Origin: Betaproteobacteria bacterium | Lineage (GTDB): Bacteria; Pseudomonadota; Gammaproteobacteria; Burkholderiales; CAIKXV01 | Assembly: GCA_021298815.1 (NCBI GenBank) | Contig: JAJTHE010000007.1 | Coordinates: forward strand, 1-63,952 | Reading direction: 5' to 3' | DNA: 63,952 bases | The notes under the pieces: model-generated | Seen by the model: only the letters and a program-made list of their open reading frames with translations | The model's database searches: none | What the model was told of the DNA's origin: nothing | Shown here: in pieces, positions 51,225 to 61,636 of the stretch | Position numbering within the stretch: position 1 is the stretch's first letter | How the letters are laid out: every line of letters starts with the position of its first letter | Translations under genes and position numbers: made by a program

Positions 51225-52451
51225 TTGAACGCCCCGACCGCAACCGTACCCGCGCGCGACCTCTGCACCGACTGCGGCGTCTCGCGCTCGTCCGATCCGA
51301 AACGCTGCGGCCGCGCCTGCCAGTTCATCCGGCCCGATTACCCGGCCCTCGAGGCGCAGGTGCACGGCCGCAGCCGCGATCCGGCGCGGGTCGACGAACT
51401 GCATTTCGGTCCGTTCCGCCGCATGCTTCGCGCCTCGATGAAGGTGCCGGCCCCGGGGGCGCAATGGACCGGCATCACCACCGGCATCGCGGAGCAGTTG
51501 CTGGCGCGCGGCCTGGTCGATGCGGTGCTCACCATGGCGCCGGATCCGGACGACCGCTGGCGGCCGGTGCCGGTGCTGGTCACCTCGGCGCAGGACATGG
51601 CGGCCTGCCGCGGCATGCGCATGGGTTACGCGCCGCTGCTGTCGCTGCTCGAGCCCGCGCTCGCCGCGGGCCACCGGCGGCTGGCGGTGATCGGCATCCC
51701 CTGTCAGGTGTATGCGCTGCGCGCGCTCGAGAAGGAACTGGGTTTCGAGCGTCTGTACGTGATCGGCACGCCCTGCTCCGACAACACCACGACCGCGAAC
51801 TTCCACGCCTTCCTCGACCTGCTCGCGGACGATCCTTCGACGATCACCTACCTCGAGTTCCGCGCCGACTACCGCGTCGAGCTGCGTTTCACCGACGGCC
51901 GCACGAAGCTGATCCCCTTCCTCGACCTGCCGATCTCGAAGCTTCCGCCGGACTTCTTCCCGCTGACCTGCCGCACCTGCGTCGACTACACCAACGTGCT
52001 GGCCGACATCACCGTCGGCTACATGGGCGGGCAGGGCGAGCAGTGGCTGCTGGTGCGCAACGAGCGCGGTGAGGAACTGCTCGACCTGCTCGGCGACCGG
52101 GTGCAGGTGTCGGCACCCGGTTCCGCCGGCAAGCGGCAGGGGCCGGTGAAGGGCTTCCTGGCCAATGTCGAACGCGCCGCCGGCGGCCTGCCGCTGCGCC
52201 GGATGCCGGGCTGGCTGCGCCCGCTGGTCAACTTCCTGATGCCGAGGATCGGTCCGCGCGGGCTGGAGTTCGCGCGCACCCGGGTCGAGATGAAGGCGCT
52301 CGAGTCGGTGGTGCACCTGCGCCGCGAGCAGCCGCGCCGGCTGCGGCACATGGTGCCGGCGCACCTCTGGGCACTGGTCGAGCCCTACGGCCTTGAGCCG
52401 CGGGACGACGAGCGCCCGCGCGGCCCACCCGGCGCCGACCCGGGTCGCTGA
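51225..52451 (+). CDS. FrhB/BciB-like iron-sulfur oxidoreductase
   Basis: A 408-residue protein of the coenzyme F420 hydrogenase/dehydrogenase beta-subunit family. This group also contains ferredoxin-dependent BciB (8-vinyl reductase) and 7-hydroxymethyl-chlorophyll reductase. Likely iron-sulfur ligands are C14 and C17 (LCTDCG), C28 and C32 (RCGRAC), then Cys in GIPCQVYAL, GTPCSDNTT and TCRTCVD. FAD or flavin binding is a family property. No chlorophyll genes or F420 genes are in the window. The start is TTG 51225, since no ATG or GTG precedes the LCTDC cluster; the C-terminal 20 residues are Pro/Arg-rich. Electron partner and substrate unknown. Confidence 0.82.
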   Translation: MNAPTATVPARDLCTDCGVSRSSDPKRCGRACQFIRPDYPALEAQVHGRSRDPARVDELHFGPFRRMLRASMKVPAPGAQWTGITTGIAEQLLARGLVDAVLTMAPDPDDRWRPVPVLVTSAQDMAACRGMRMGYAPLLSLLEPALAAGHRRLAVIGIPCQVYALRALEKELGFERLYVIGTPCSDNTTTANFHAFLDLLADDPSTITYLEFRADYRVELRFTDGRTKLIPFLDLPISKLPPDFFPLTCRTCVDYTNVLADITVGYMGGQGEQWLLVRNERGEELLDLLGDRVQVSAPGSAGKRQGPVKGFLANVERAAGGLPLRRMPGWLRPLVNFLMPRIGPRGLEFARTRVEMKALESVVHLRREQPRRLRHMVPAHLWALVEPYGLEPRDDERPRGPPGADPGR

Positions 52452-52467
52452 TCCCGGTCCCGGCCGG

Positions 52468-53109
52468 TCAGGCTGCCTTCGCGAACTGCGCTATCACTTC
52501 CTGCTCGTAGGCCTCGACCTTCTGCACGCTGGGACGCGTGCGCATGCGTGCCATGTGCGCCAGGCAGTTGGGGAACGCGGACAGGTCGAACTTGAACTGC
52601 ACGGCACGGCGGAAGCACCAGAAGAAATACGAGTCGACGGCGGTGAAGTGGTCGAAGAACCATTCGCGGCCCTCGAGCAACCCTTCCGCGATCTTCAGGT
52701 CCTCGAACAGCAGCTTCTGCGCGACCCGCTTCACGCCATCGAACGCCTCGGGCATGTCGCAGTAGTTCTCGGGGCGTGCGTTCGGGGTGAGGTGCGGATG
52801 GATGGTGGAGGTGAACCATGACATCAGCGAGATCGCCTTGAACTCGTCGAAGCCGGCGGGCAGCAGCTTCGCCGCAGGGAAGCTGCGCGCGATGAACTGC
52901 TGGATGGCCACGTTCTCGGTGAGCGGGTAGCCGTCGATCACCAGCACCGGGACCTTGCCCTTGGGGTTGACGGCGAGGTACTCGGCGCTCTTCTGTTCCT
53001 TGGCGCCGGTATTGACCGTGCGCACCGAGAAGGGCGCGCCGGCTTCGGTCAGGTTCACGTACGCCACCAGTGAGCAGGCGTTCGGGGCGTAGCACAGGGT
53101 CAGGTCCAT
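52468..53109 (-). CDS. Glutathione S-transferase family protein
   Basis: A 213-residue beta-class-like GST. It starts MDLTLCYAPNACSLVAYVNL, where Cys10-like and Ser of the bacterial beta class are placed as usual. NPKGKVPVLVIDG carries the cis-Pro and YPLTENVAIQQFIA the glutathione contacts. The C-terminal helices begin at about residue 90 (SLMSWFTSTIHPHLTPN). GGAGGAG on the minus strand supports the start at 53109. It converges with the FrhB/BciB-like gene and is divergent from the ChaC-like gene at 53203. Probably a detoxification or peroxidase enzyme. Confidence 0.9.
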   Translation of the reverse strand: MDLTLCYAPNACSLVAYVNLTEAGAPFSVRTVNTGAKEQKSAEYLAVNPKGKVPVLVIDGYPLTENVAIQQFIARSFPAAKLLPAGFDEFKAISLMSWFTSTIHPHLTPNARPENYCDMPEAFDGVKRVAQKLLFEDLKIAEGLLEGREWFFDHFTAVDSYFFWCFRRAVQFKFDLSAFPNCLAHMARMRTRPSVQKVEAYEQEVIAQFAKAA

Positions 53110-53202
53110 CGGTGTCTCCTCCATGTCGAAGCGCGCATCGTAACCCGAGTGCAGCCGCGGTTGGTCAACTGTGCCCGTCGTGCCCGCGTTAGGATGGCAG
53201 AC

Positions 53203-53901
53203 ATGCCCCTCACCCGCGCCGACCTCGAAGCCGACCTGCTGCGCAGGCAGTACGAGCAGTTCCACCCGGACCTGCCGCTGGTGCCGCAGCACCTGTTCGA
53301 CGCCTCGCTCGAGCAGGCACTGGCCGGCAACGGCGACGGCCGCGACCTCTGGCTGTTCGCCTATGGTTCGCTGATCTGGAATCCGCTGTTCCACTTCGCC
53401 GAGCGCAGGCCCGCGCTGGTGCACGGGCTGCATCGCCGCTTCTGCCTGTGGTCGCGGATGGGGCGGGGCTCGCCGGACCGGCCGGGGCTGATGCTCGCGC
53501 TGGAGCACGGCGGCCGTTGCCACGGCTTCGCGTTCCGTATCCCGGCACACCAGGTGCGGGCCGAACTCACGCTGATCTGGCGGCGCGAGATGACCATGGG
53601 CTCCTACCAGGCGCGCTGGGTGAACGCGATCGCCGGCGGCCAGCCGGTGCGGGCGCTGGCTTTCGTGATCAACCGCAAGGGCTGGCAGTATGCAGGCAAG
53701 CTGCCGGCCGACCAGGTGGTCGACGTGCTCGCCCATGCGCACGGCCGGCTGGGTTCCGCCGCCGACTACCTGTTCCAGACGGTCGATTGCCTGCGTGCCA
53801 ACGGCGTGCAGGATGCACCGCTGTTCGCGCTGGCCGAGCGGGTGGCTTCGCTGCATGCAAGGCCGGCGGCCGCTGCGCCCTGCCCGGAGGCGGGCGCCTG
53901 A
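53203..53901 (+). CDS. ChaC-like gamma-glutamylcyclotransferase
   Basis: A 232-residue ChaC-family protein, which releases 5-oxoproline from glutathione and lowers its level in the cytoplasm. It has the family core LWLFAYGSLIWNPLFHFAER (substrate-binding YGSL) and the catalytic Glu region WRREMTMGSYQARWV. GGKVYGLAF-like sequence reads VRALAFVINRKGWQYAG. ATG 53203 was chosen over ATG 53194 because AGGA at 53191-53194 would give a ribosome-binding site. It is adjacent to a GST, so both are linked by glutathione chemistry, though they lie on opposite strands. Confidence 0.9.
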   Translation: MPLTRADLEADLLRRQYEQFHPDLPLVPQHLFDASLEQALAGNGDGRDLWLFAYGSLIWNPLFHFAERRPALVHGLHRRFCLWSRMGRGSPDRPGLMLALEHGGRCHGFAFRIPAHQVRAELTLIWRREMTMGSYQARWVNAIAGGQPVRALAFVINRKGWQYAGKLPADQVVDVLAHAHGRLGSAADYLFQTVDCLRANGVQDAPLFALAERVASLHARPAAAAPCPEAGA

Positions 53902-53924
53902 CGTGCGCCGCGCCCGGTCCGCCG

Positions 53925-55604
53925 TCAGGCCAGGGTGCGGAACGCGAGCAGCGTGACATCGTCGGCCTGCTCCCGTCCGGCGGCGAATCCGTCCACGGCC
54001 GTGACCAGTCCCTCGGCCAGCGTCGCCACCGTCCCGGTCCGCAGTGATTCGGCGGTGGCGAGCAGCCTGTCCTCGCCGAACCATTCCCCGGTGGCCGATT
54101 CGGCCTCGGTGATGCCGTCCGTGTAGAGCAGCAGGCGGCTTCCGGGCGGCAGATGGACGCTGCCTGCGCGGTAGGTGGCGTCGGGCGACACGCCGGCCAC
54201 CAGTCCCGACGGACCGGCGAGCCACTGGAACGGCCCGTCGCCCAGCGCCAGCAGCGGCGGATTGTGTCCTGCGTTCACGTAGGTGAGCTGCCGGCTCGAC
54301 AGGTCGAACACGGCGCAGAACAGGCTCACGAACAGCGAGGAGTCGTTGTTGCTGCAGAGCTGCCGGTTGACCAGCTCGACGATGCGCAGGGCATTGCGGC
54401 GCCGGGCGGTCTCGTTCCAGAGCGTGGTCAGGGTGCGCACCATGAACAGCGCCGAGGGCAGCCCCTTGCCGCAGATGTCGCCGATGGTGATGAACAGGTG
54501 GCCGGCATCGAGCGGGAACGCATCGTAGAAGTCGCCGCCGATCTCGCGCGCGGGACGCATGAAACCGGTGCATTCGACCTGCGGCTGTTCCGGGAACAGC
54601 GGCGGCACCGGCAGCATGCTCACCTGGATCTCCTTGGCCAGCTTGAGCTCGCGCTGCAGGCGTTCCAGTTCCAGCGCCGCGCGGACCTGCTCGGCGATCA
54701 GCCGGTCCGAGCGGCGGATGCGGCCGGCGAGGATCGCCAGCAGGTTCGCGGCGACCCCGGGGACGGTGAGCAGGCGCTCGCGCAGGACTTCGGCCGGGAT
54801 CAGCAGCAGTTCGGTGTCCACGTCGGCGACGACGAAGGCCGAGGCGGGCTTTCCGTCCAGCAGCTGCATCTCGCCCGCGCAATGGCCCTCGTCGATGACA
54901 TGGATCGGCACGGTGTCGGCGCGTTCGACATGCACCCGCAGCCGGCCGCTGAGCACCACGGCGACATCGGGCGAGCGTCCCCCGGGTGCCAGCCAGACAT
55001 TGCCCGCAGCGATCGCCTGGCGCCGGCAATCGGCCAGCAGGGGTTCGATGTCGGAATAGGCGGCGCCGCGGAACATCCGCACCCGCGAGATGAACCCGTT
55101 CCAGCGGCGATCGTCGGGCGCCCGCTTCTGCCAGGGGCGGACATCGCCGGGTGCTTCCGTCGGCACGTCATCGGCGCGCGCCTTCGCGCGCCGGTCCGGC
55201 CCGCGCTCGGCCCAGTCTTCCGGACGCCGGGCATGGTCGCCGCCGCGCCGGATGGAGAAGGACAGCGCGTTGCGGCCGGCGCGCCGCTCGTAGGCACATT
55301 CGTCGGCGAAGCGATGCAGCAGGCGCACCCCCGCGCCGCCCTCGGCGGCCAGCGACGAAGGCAGCGGCCCGGGTACCGCGGCGACCGGATCGAACGGGAT
55401 GCCGGAATCGACGATCCTGCAGCGCAGCCAGTTGCCGGCCGCTTCGCAGGTGATCTCGGTCTCCGGTGCCTGCGCGTCGTTGCCGCCATGGACGATGGAA
55501 TTGGTCAGCGCCTCGGTCAGGCAGAGGTCGGCGCGGAACAGGTCCGCCTCGTCGATGCCGGCCTCGGCACCGATCTGCCGCAGCCACTCGACCGCGGTGC
55601 GCAC
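53925..55604 (-). CDS. SpoIIE-type PP2C phosphatase with HATPase and cNMP-binding domains
   Basis: A 559-residue multidomain signalling protein. Residues 1-110 are an anti-sigma-like HATPase (LCLTEALTNSIVHGGND, VDSGIPFDP, GGAGVRLLHRFAD). Residues about 170-290 form a cyclic-nucleotide-binding-like domain (VVLSGRLRVHVERAD, DEGHCAGEMQLLDG). A coiled segment (ALELERLQRELKLAKEIQVSMLP) leads to a PP2C domain (REIGGDFYDAFPL, ITIGDICGKGLPSALFM, YTDGITEAES, QADDVTLLAF). It probably dephosphorylates a STAS protein, the neighbour at 55667-56011. GTG 55604 is the only standard start, but the HATPase fold seems to begin further upstream; see findings. Confidence 0.85.
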   Translation of the reverse strand: MRTAVEWLRQIGAEAGIDEADLFRADLCLTEALTNSIVHGGNDAQAPETEITCEAAGNWLRCRIVDSGIPFDPVAAVPGPLPSSLAAEGGAGVRLLHRFADECAYERRAGRNALSFSIRRGGDHARRPEDWAERGPDRRAKARADDVPTEAPGDVRPWQKRAPDDRRWNGFISRVRMFRGAAYSDIEPLLADCRRQAIAAGNVWLAPGGRSPDVAVVLSGRLRVHVERADTVPIHVIDEGHCAGEMQLLDGKPASAFVVADVDTELLLIPAEVLRERLLTVPGVAANLLAILAGRIRRSDRLIAEQVRAALELERLQRELKLAKEIQVSMLPVPPLFPEQPQVECTGFMRPAREIGGDFYDAFPLDAGHLFITIGDICGKGLPSALFMVRTLTTLWNETARRRNALRIVELVNRQLCSNNDSSLFVSLFCAVFDLSSRQLTYVNAGHNPPLLALGDGPFQWLAGPSGLVAGVSPDATYRAGSVHLPPGSRLLLYTDGITEAESATGEWFGEDRLLATAESLRTGTVATLAEGLVTAVDGFAAGREQADDVTLLAFRTLA

Positions 55605-55666
55605 CGAGCCCAGGGCGTTCGGGACGCGCAGCCGCCGGCTGATGCGCCGGCCTGCGGGAATCGCGT

Positions 55667-56011
55667 TCAGTTCGCGTTGCCCCGGGCCAGTGCGTCCGCG
55701 ACCGTATCGAACAGCGGGATGACCTGGTCGACCCCGGCGGTGACGAGCACCTTGCGCACCATCTCGGTCGGAGCCGCCAGCACCACGCGTCCGCCGCGCT
55801 GCGATTGCGCGCGGGCGGCCGTGAACAGCGTGCGGATGCCGATCGACGCGATGAAGTCCACGCCGGTGAGGTCGACCACCACCCGCCGCGCCTTGGTCGC
55901 GACGGCGAACGTGAACTGGTCCTCGATCGACTGCGCGCCCTCGATGTCGAACCGACCCTCGAGGCCGACCAGTATCGACTCGCCTTCCAGCGGCTGGATC
56001 GTCATCTTCAC
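55667..56011 (-). CDS. STAS-domain anti-sigma-factor antagonist
   Basis: A 114-residue STAS protein of the SpoIIAA/RsbV type, switched by phosphorylation of a serine. The phosphosite is S56 in VDLTGVDFIASIGIRTLF. The remainder (LVGLEGRFDIEGAQSIE, GGRVVLAAPTEMVRKVL) fits the domain fully. GTG 56011 (MKMTIQPL) and ATG 56005 are both possible starts; no strong ribosome-binding site helps. It is followed directly by the PP2C gene, so the pair forms a partner-switching module: kinase/HATPase and phosphatase in one chain, and this as the substrate. The final target is not in the window. Confidence 0.9.
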   Translation of the reverse strand: MKMTIQPLEGESILVGLEGRFDIEGAQSIEDQFTFAVATKARRVVVDLTGVDFIASIGIRTLFTAARAQSQRGGRVVLAAPTEMVRKVLVTAGVDQVIPLFDTVADALARGNAN

Positions 56012-56195
56012 GCGGGCTTGCTCCGTGTCATGCGAACGGCACGATGCCGTTTCGTCGATGACAAGATTGACACGGCGACATGACAGTTTCGTGGCTTCGT
56101 CACCGCACCGTAACACTGCCGCCGGCCGGCAACGCGGCCGCGCCTTCTCGCGTAGGATCGGCGGCTCCTGTCAGCATGCCATGGAGTCATTCCAG

Positions 56196-57239
56196 ATGCG
56201 TTCCGCGACCCTGCCCGTTCCCGCCCCGTCCCCGAACATCGATCCCGCCGCGCCCGGGTTGCGCAGGGTGGCGATGCACGCGGCTGCGGCCGGGGCCCTG
56301 GCGCTCGCCCTGCCGGTGGCCTCGATGCCGGCGGCCGCGCAGGCCTTCCCGTCGAAGAGCCTGCGCATCGTGGTGCCCTATGCGCCGGGCGGCGTCGTCG
56401 ACTATGTCGGCCGCACGCTCGGGCAGAAGCTGTCCGAGCAGCTGGGCCAGGCGGTGGTGATCGACAACCGCGGCGGCGCCGGCGGCATGGTCGGCGCCGA
56501 AGTCGCCGCCCGGGCCGGTGCCGACGGCTACACCCTGCTGGTGATGGACCCGGCGATCGTGATCAACCAGAGCCTCCAGCCGAAGGTGCCCTACGACGTG
56601 CTGAAGGACTTCCGCACGGTCACCATCGCCACCTCGTCGCCGCTGGTGCTGGCGATCAATCCGAAGGTCGGCGCGCGCACCGTGCCGGAGCTCGCGGCGA
56701 TCGCGAAGGCGAAGCCGGGCACGCTGTCGTTCGCCTCGGCCGGCATCGGCACCACGCCGCACATGGCGGGCGAGTTCTTCAAGGCGCGCATCGCGCAGGA
56801 CATCGTGCACGTGCCGTACAAGGGCAGCGGCCCGGCGATGACCGACCTGATCGCTGGCAACGTGCAGATGACCTTCTCGTCGATCGCCGCGGCGATCCCG
56901 TTCTTCAAGGACGGCCGCCTGGTGGGCCTGGCGACCACCGGTCCGAAGCGGGTCGCCGCGCTGTCCGACCTGCCGACCATGGTCGAGGCGGGCTTCCCCG
57001 GCTTCGAGGTCGAGCTCTGGCAGGGCGTGTTCGTGCCCTCGGGCACGCCGAAGGACACCGTGGCACGTCTGCACGGGGAGACGGTCAAGGCCCTGGCCAC
57101 GGCCGAGATGCGCGCCGCGCTGGCCAAGGTGGGCAACGACCCGGTCGGCAATTCGCAGGCCGAGGCGGAACGCTTCGTGCGCGCCGAGCTCGCGAAATGG
57201 GCGAAGCTGGTGAAGGACGCGGGCATCAAGCCCCAGTGA
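56196..57239 (+). CDS. Bug-family periplasmic solute receptor
   Basis: A Bug receptor of 347 residues. ATG 56196 is preceded by GGAG (56183-56186) at 9 bases; ATG 56181 is also in frame. The N-terminus is long (about 55 residues) before the mature FPSKSLRIVVPYAPGGVVD, with a signal core AAAAGALALALPVASMPAAAQ. VVIDNRGGAGGMVGAE and HVPYKGSGPAMTDLIAG are intact. A 27-base gap separates it from the SDR gene, so the two are probably one operon and the SDR may act on the imported compound. Confidence 0.92.
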   Translation: MRSATLPVPAPSPNIDPAAPGLRRVAMHAAAAGALALALPVASMPAAAQAFPSKSLRIVVPYAPGGVVDYVGRTLGQKLSEQLGQAVVIDNRGGAGGMVGAEVAARAGADGYTLLVMDPAIVINQSLQPKVPYDVLKDFRTVTIATSSPLVLAINPKVGARTVPELAAIAKAKPGTLSFASAGIGTTPHMAGEFFKARIAQDIVHVPYKGSGPAMTDLIAGNVQMTFSSIAAAIPFFKDGRLVGLATTGPKRVAALSDLPTMVEAGFPGFEVELWQGVFVPSGTPKDTVARLHGETVKALATAEMRAALAKVGNDPVGNSQAEAERFVRAELAKWAKLVKDAGIKPQ

Positions 57240-57266
57240 GGTCCACCGGACGAGGGAGGGTGCAGC

Positions 57267-58025
57267 ATGGCTGAAGCATCGAAACGGGTCGCGATCGTCA
57301 CCGGTGCCGGCAGCGGCATCGGCAGGGCCTGCGCGCTCGCGCTGCTGCGCGACGGCTGGCATGTCGCGCTTGCCGGGCGCCGCGCGGACATGCTCGAGGC
57401 GGCAGCGAAGGAGTCCGGGGCCGGCAGCCGTGCGCTCGCGGTGTCGACCGACATCACCTCGCCGGAATCGGTCGCCGCGCTGTTCGCGGCGGTGAAGCAG
57501 GCCTGGGGCCGGGTCGACGTGGTGTTCAACAACGCCGGCCTGAACGCGCCCGGGGTTCCGCTTGAGGACCTGCCGGTCGAGAAATGGCTGGCCGTGGTCA
57601 ACACCAACCTCACCGGCGCCTTCCTGTGCACTCAGCAGGCATTCCGCATCATGAAGGAACAGGTGCCGATGGGCGGGCGCATCATCAACAACGGCTCGAT
57701 CTCGGCGCACGTGCCGCGGCCCGATTCGGCGCCCTACACGGCCAGCAAGCACGGCATCACCGGCCTGACGAAGACCACCGCGCTCGACGGCCGCAAGTAC
57801 GACATCGCCTGCTGCCAGATCGACGTCGGCAACGCGATGACCGAACTGGCCGCGCGCATGTCGAAGGGCGTGAAGCAGGCCAATGGCGAGATCAGGGTCG
57901 AACCGATGATCGACGTCGAGGATGTCGCGCGCACCGTCCTGCACATGGCGAACCAGCCGCTGAACGTGAACCTGTTCACCGTGACCATCATGGCGACCAA
58001 GATGCCGTTCGCCGGGCGCGGCTGA
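57267..58025 (+). CDS. Short-chain dehydrogenase/reductase
   Basis: A 252-residue classical SDR. Cofactor motif is [13 protein letters not shown], followed by VFNNAGL and [13 protein letters not shown]. The catalytic Ser is in [12 protein letters not shown] and the Tyr/Lys pair in [10 protein letters not shown]. Residues after 190 ([15 protein letters not shown]) form the substrate cap. It is the second gene of the Bug-SDR pair and ends 2 bases before the large inverted repeat. The start at 57267 has GAGGGAGGG (57252-57260) upstream. Substrate unknown. Confidence 0.92.
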   Translation: MAEASKRVAIVTGAGSGIGRACALALLRDGWHVALAGRRADMLEAAAKESGAGSRALAVSTDITSPESVAALFAAVKQAWGRVDVVFNNAGLNAPGVPLEDLPVEKWLAVVNTNLTGAFLCTQQAFRIMKEQVPMGGRIINNGSISAHVPRPDSAPYTASKHGITGLTKTTALDGRKYDIACCQIDVGNAMTELAARMSKGVKQANGEIRVEPMIDVEDVARTVLHMANQPLNVNLFTVTIMATKMPFAGRG

Positions 58026-58027
58026 CC

Positions 58028-58114
58028 GATAAATCGGGTCAGAGACGATTTATCCGACGAAGGGATCTCCCGCAGCGGTGATGGCCGGATAAATCGTCTC
58101 TGACCCGATTTATC
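58028..58114. repeat. Nested inverted repeat (REP/terminator-like) between convergent genes
   Basis: Arms 58028-58056 and 58086-58114 are perfect 29-base reverse complements separated by 29 bases. Each arm is itself partly palindromic (GATAAATCG at one end and CGATTTATC at the other) with GGGTCAGAGA in the middle. The element fills the space between the convergent SDR and katG genes and would form a strong hairpin in both transcripts. GGGTCAGA cores like this are, as I recall, seen in REP elements mobilised by RAYT (Y1) transposases; no such transposase is in the window. Confidence 0.75.
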
Positions 58115-58139
58115 CGATCGCCATCCGTCCCGCGGCGGG

Positions 58140-60431
<2,292 letters not shown>

Positions 60432-60576
60432 TCATGGCAGCGCGCTTCGAAGCGTGGTCCGCGCCCAGACAAGATAGCGCTTCTTCGTTGACCACGTTCA
60501 TACACTGAGCCAGAGTATCCAGAATGACAAAGGCGGGCGATCGTCGATCAGCCCCCATGCGCCGCTCGAGGAGTTC

Positions 60577-61548
60577 TTGGACAGATTCCATCGCATCTAT
60601 GCTTTGCACGGTGCACTCTCGGGGGCCCGTGTGCCGGTGAGTCGCAAGCGGCTCGAGGAAAAGCTCGAGTGCGGCACTGCGACCTTCAAGCGCATCGTGG
60701 ATCTCATGCGAGGCTTTGCCGCACCGATCGAATATGTGCGGGAAGCGAACGGCTACCGCTACACGCCCGGGATCGCTTTCGAGCTACCGGGCATATGGTT
60801 CAACGCAAGCGAACTGTTCGCGCTCCGATCGGCGCAGATGCTGTTGACCGAGGCGGAACCTGGGCTGCTCGCAGAGACGCTGAAGCCTTTGAGCGTGAAG
60901 CTCGAACGGCTGCTGCAGGCCGAGCGGCTCGGTGGTGGAGAGGCTGAAAGGCGCGTCCGCATCATCCGGATGGCTGGCCGAGGGACTGGAGACTGTTTCC
61001 CCCGTGTCGTCGACGCGCTGATGCAGCGGCGACAGATCCGCATTGGCTACTGGAGCCGAAGCTCTGGCCAGGATTCCCTTCGCATAGTGTCGCCGCAAAG
61101 ATTGGTGCACTACCGCGACAACTGGTACCTCGACGCCTGGTGCCACACCAGCGCTGGATTGCGAACGTTTGCCCTTGATTGCATACGAAGCGCGAGCCTT
61201 CGCAGCGGACGTGCACGCGATGTTTCTGACCGCGATCTCGACGCAGAACTCGGGGGCGCGTACGGAATATTCAGCGGCAAGCCATCTGCCGAAGCGGTCT
61301 TGAGATTCACGGAGTTTCGCGCACGCTGGGTGGCCAGTGAGTACTGGCACCCGAGACAAAGAGGAAGTCGTCTCGATGACGGGCGATACGAGCTGCGGTT
61401 GCCGTACGACAACCCGACCGAACTGGTGATGGACATACTTCGCCACGGTTCGGACGTCGAGGTCGTTGCACCCGAGTCATTGCGCCAGCAAGTGGCCGAC
61501 AGGCTGCGAGCCGCAGCGGCGCTGTATTCCAGCGGGCGCGCGAAATGA
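60577..61548 (+). CDS. WYL-domain transcriptional regulator
   Basis: A 323-residue WYL regulator. The N-terminus has a helix-turn-helix (PVSRKRLEEKLECGTATFKRIVDLM, about 20-44), the middle is the WYL domain with NWYLDAWCH (W183-Y184-L185), and the C-terminal WCX extension ends SGRAK. WYL proteins often repress or activate CRISPR-Cas and other defence operons and may bind nucleic-acid ligands. The start TTG 60577 gives MDRFHRIYALHGAL, the usual family opening; GAGGAG lies at 60568-60573 but only 3 bases away. It ends 88 bases before cas3 and is less G+C-rich than the upstream genes, so it probably came with the CRISPR locus. Confidence 0.9.
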   Translation: MDRFHRIYALHGALSGARVPVSRKRLEEKLECGTATFKRIVDLMRGFAAPIEYVREANGYRYTPGIAFELPGIWFNASELFALRSAQMLLTEAEPGLLAETLKPLSVKLERLLQAERLGGGEAERRVRIIRMAGRGTGDCFPRVVDALMQRRQIRIGYWSRSSGQDSLRIVSPQRLVHYRDNWYLDAWCHTSAGLRTFALDCIRSASLRSGRARDVSDRDLDAELGGAYGIFSGKPSAEAVLRFTEFRARWVASEYWHPRQRGSRLDDGRYELRLPYDNPTELVMDILRHGSDVEVVAPESLRQQVADRLRAAAALYSSGRAK

Positions 61549-61636
61549 GCTACCGGGAGGTGCAAATTCGGGGCTGGCGAGCTCTGTCGAACCGTCGCAG
61601 TCCAGCCACCAGACACCCAGCCCAGAAAGTCACCTG

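Noticed and set aside
52468..55029. An 853-codon minus-strand frame that ends as a glutathione S-transferase
   Set aside because: Only the last 213 codons match the GST and have a ribosome-binding site; the upstream part is opposite the ChaC-like gene and in another frame of the phosphatase gene.
54153..56195. Long plus-strand open frame running into the Bug gene at 56196
   Set aside because: It is antisense to the phosphatase and STAS genes and has no ribosome-binding site; only the part from 56196 is real.
60488..60518. Possible TTGACC -35 box ahead of the WYL regulator
   Set aside because: No -10 hexamer at 16-18 bases could be recognised, so a promoter call is not supported.
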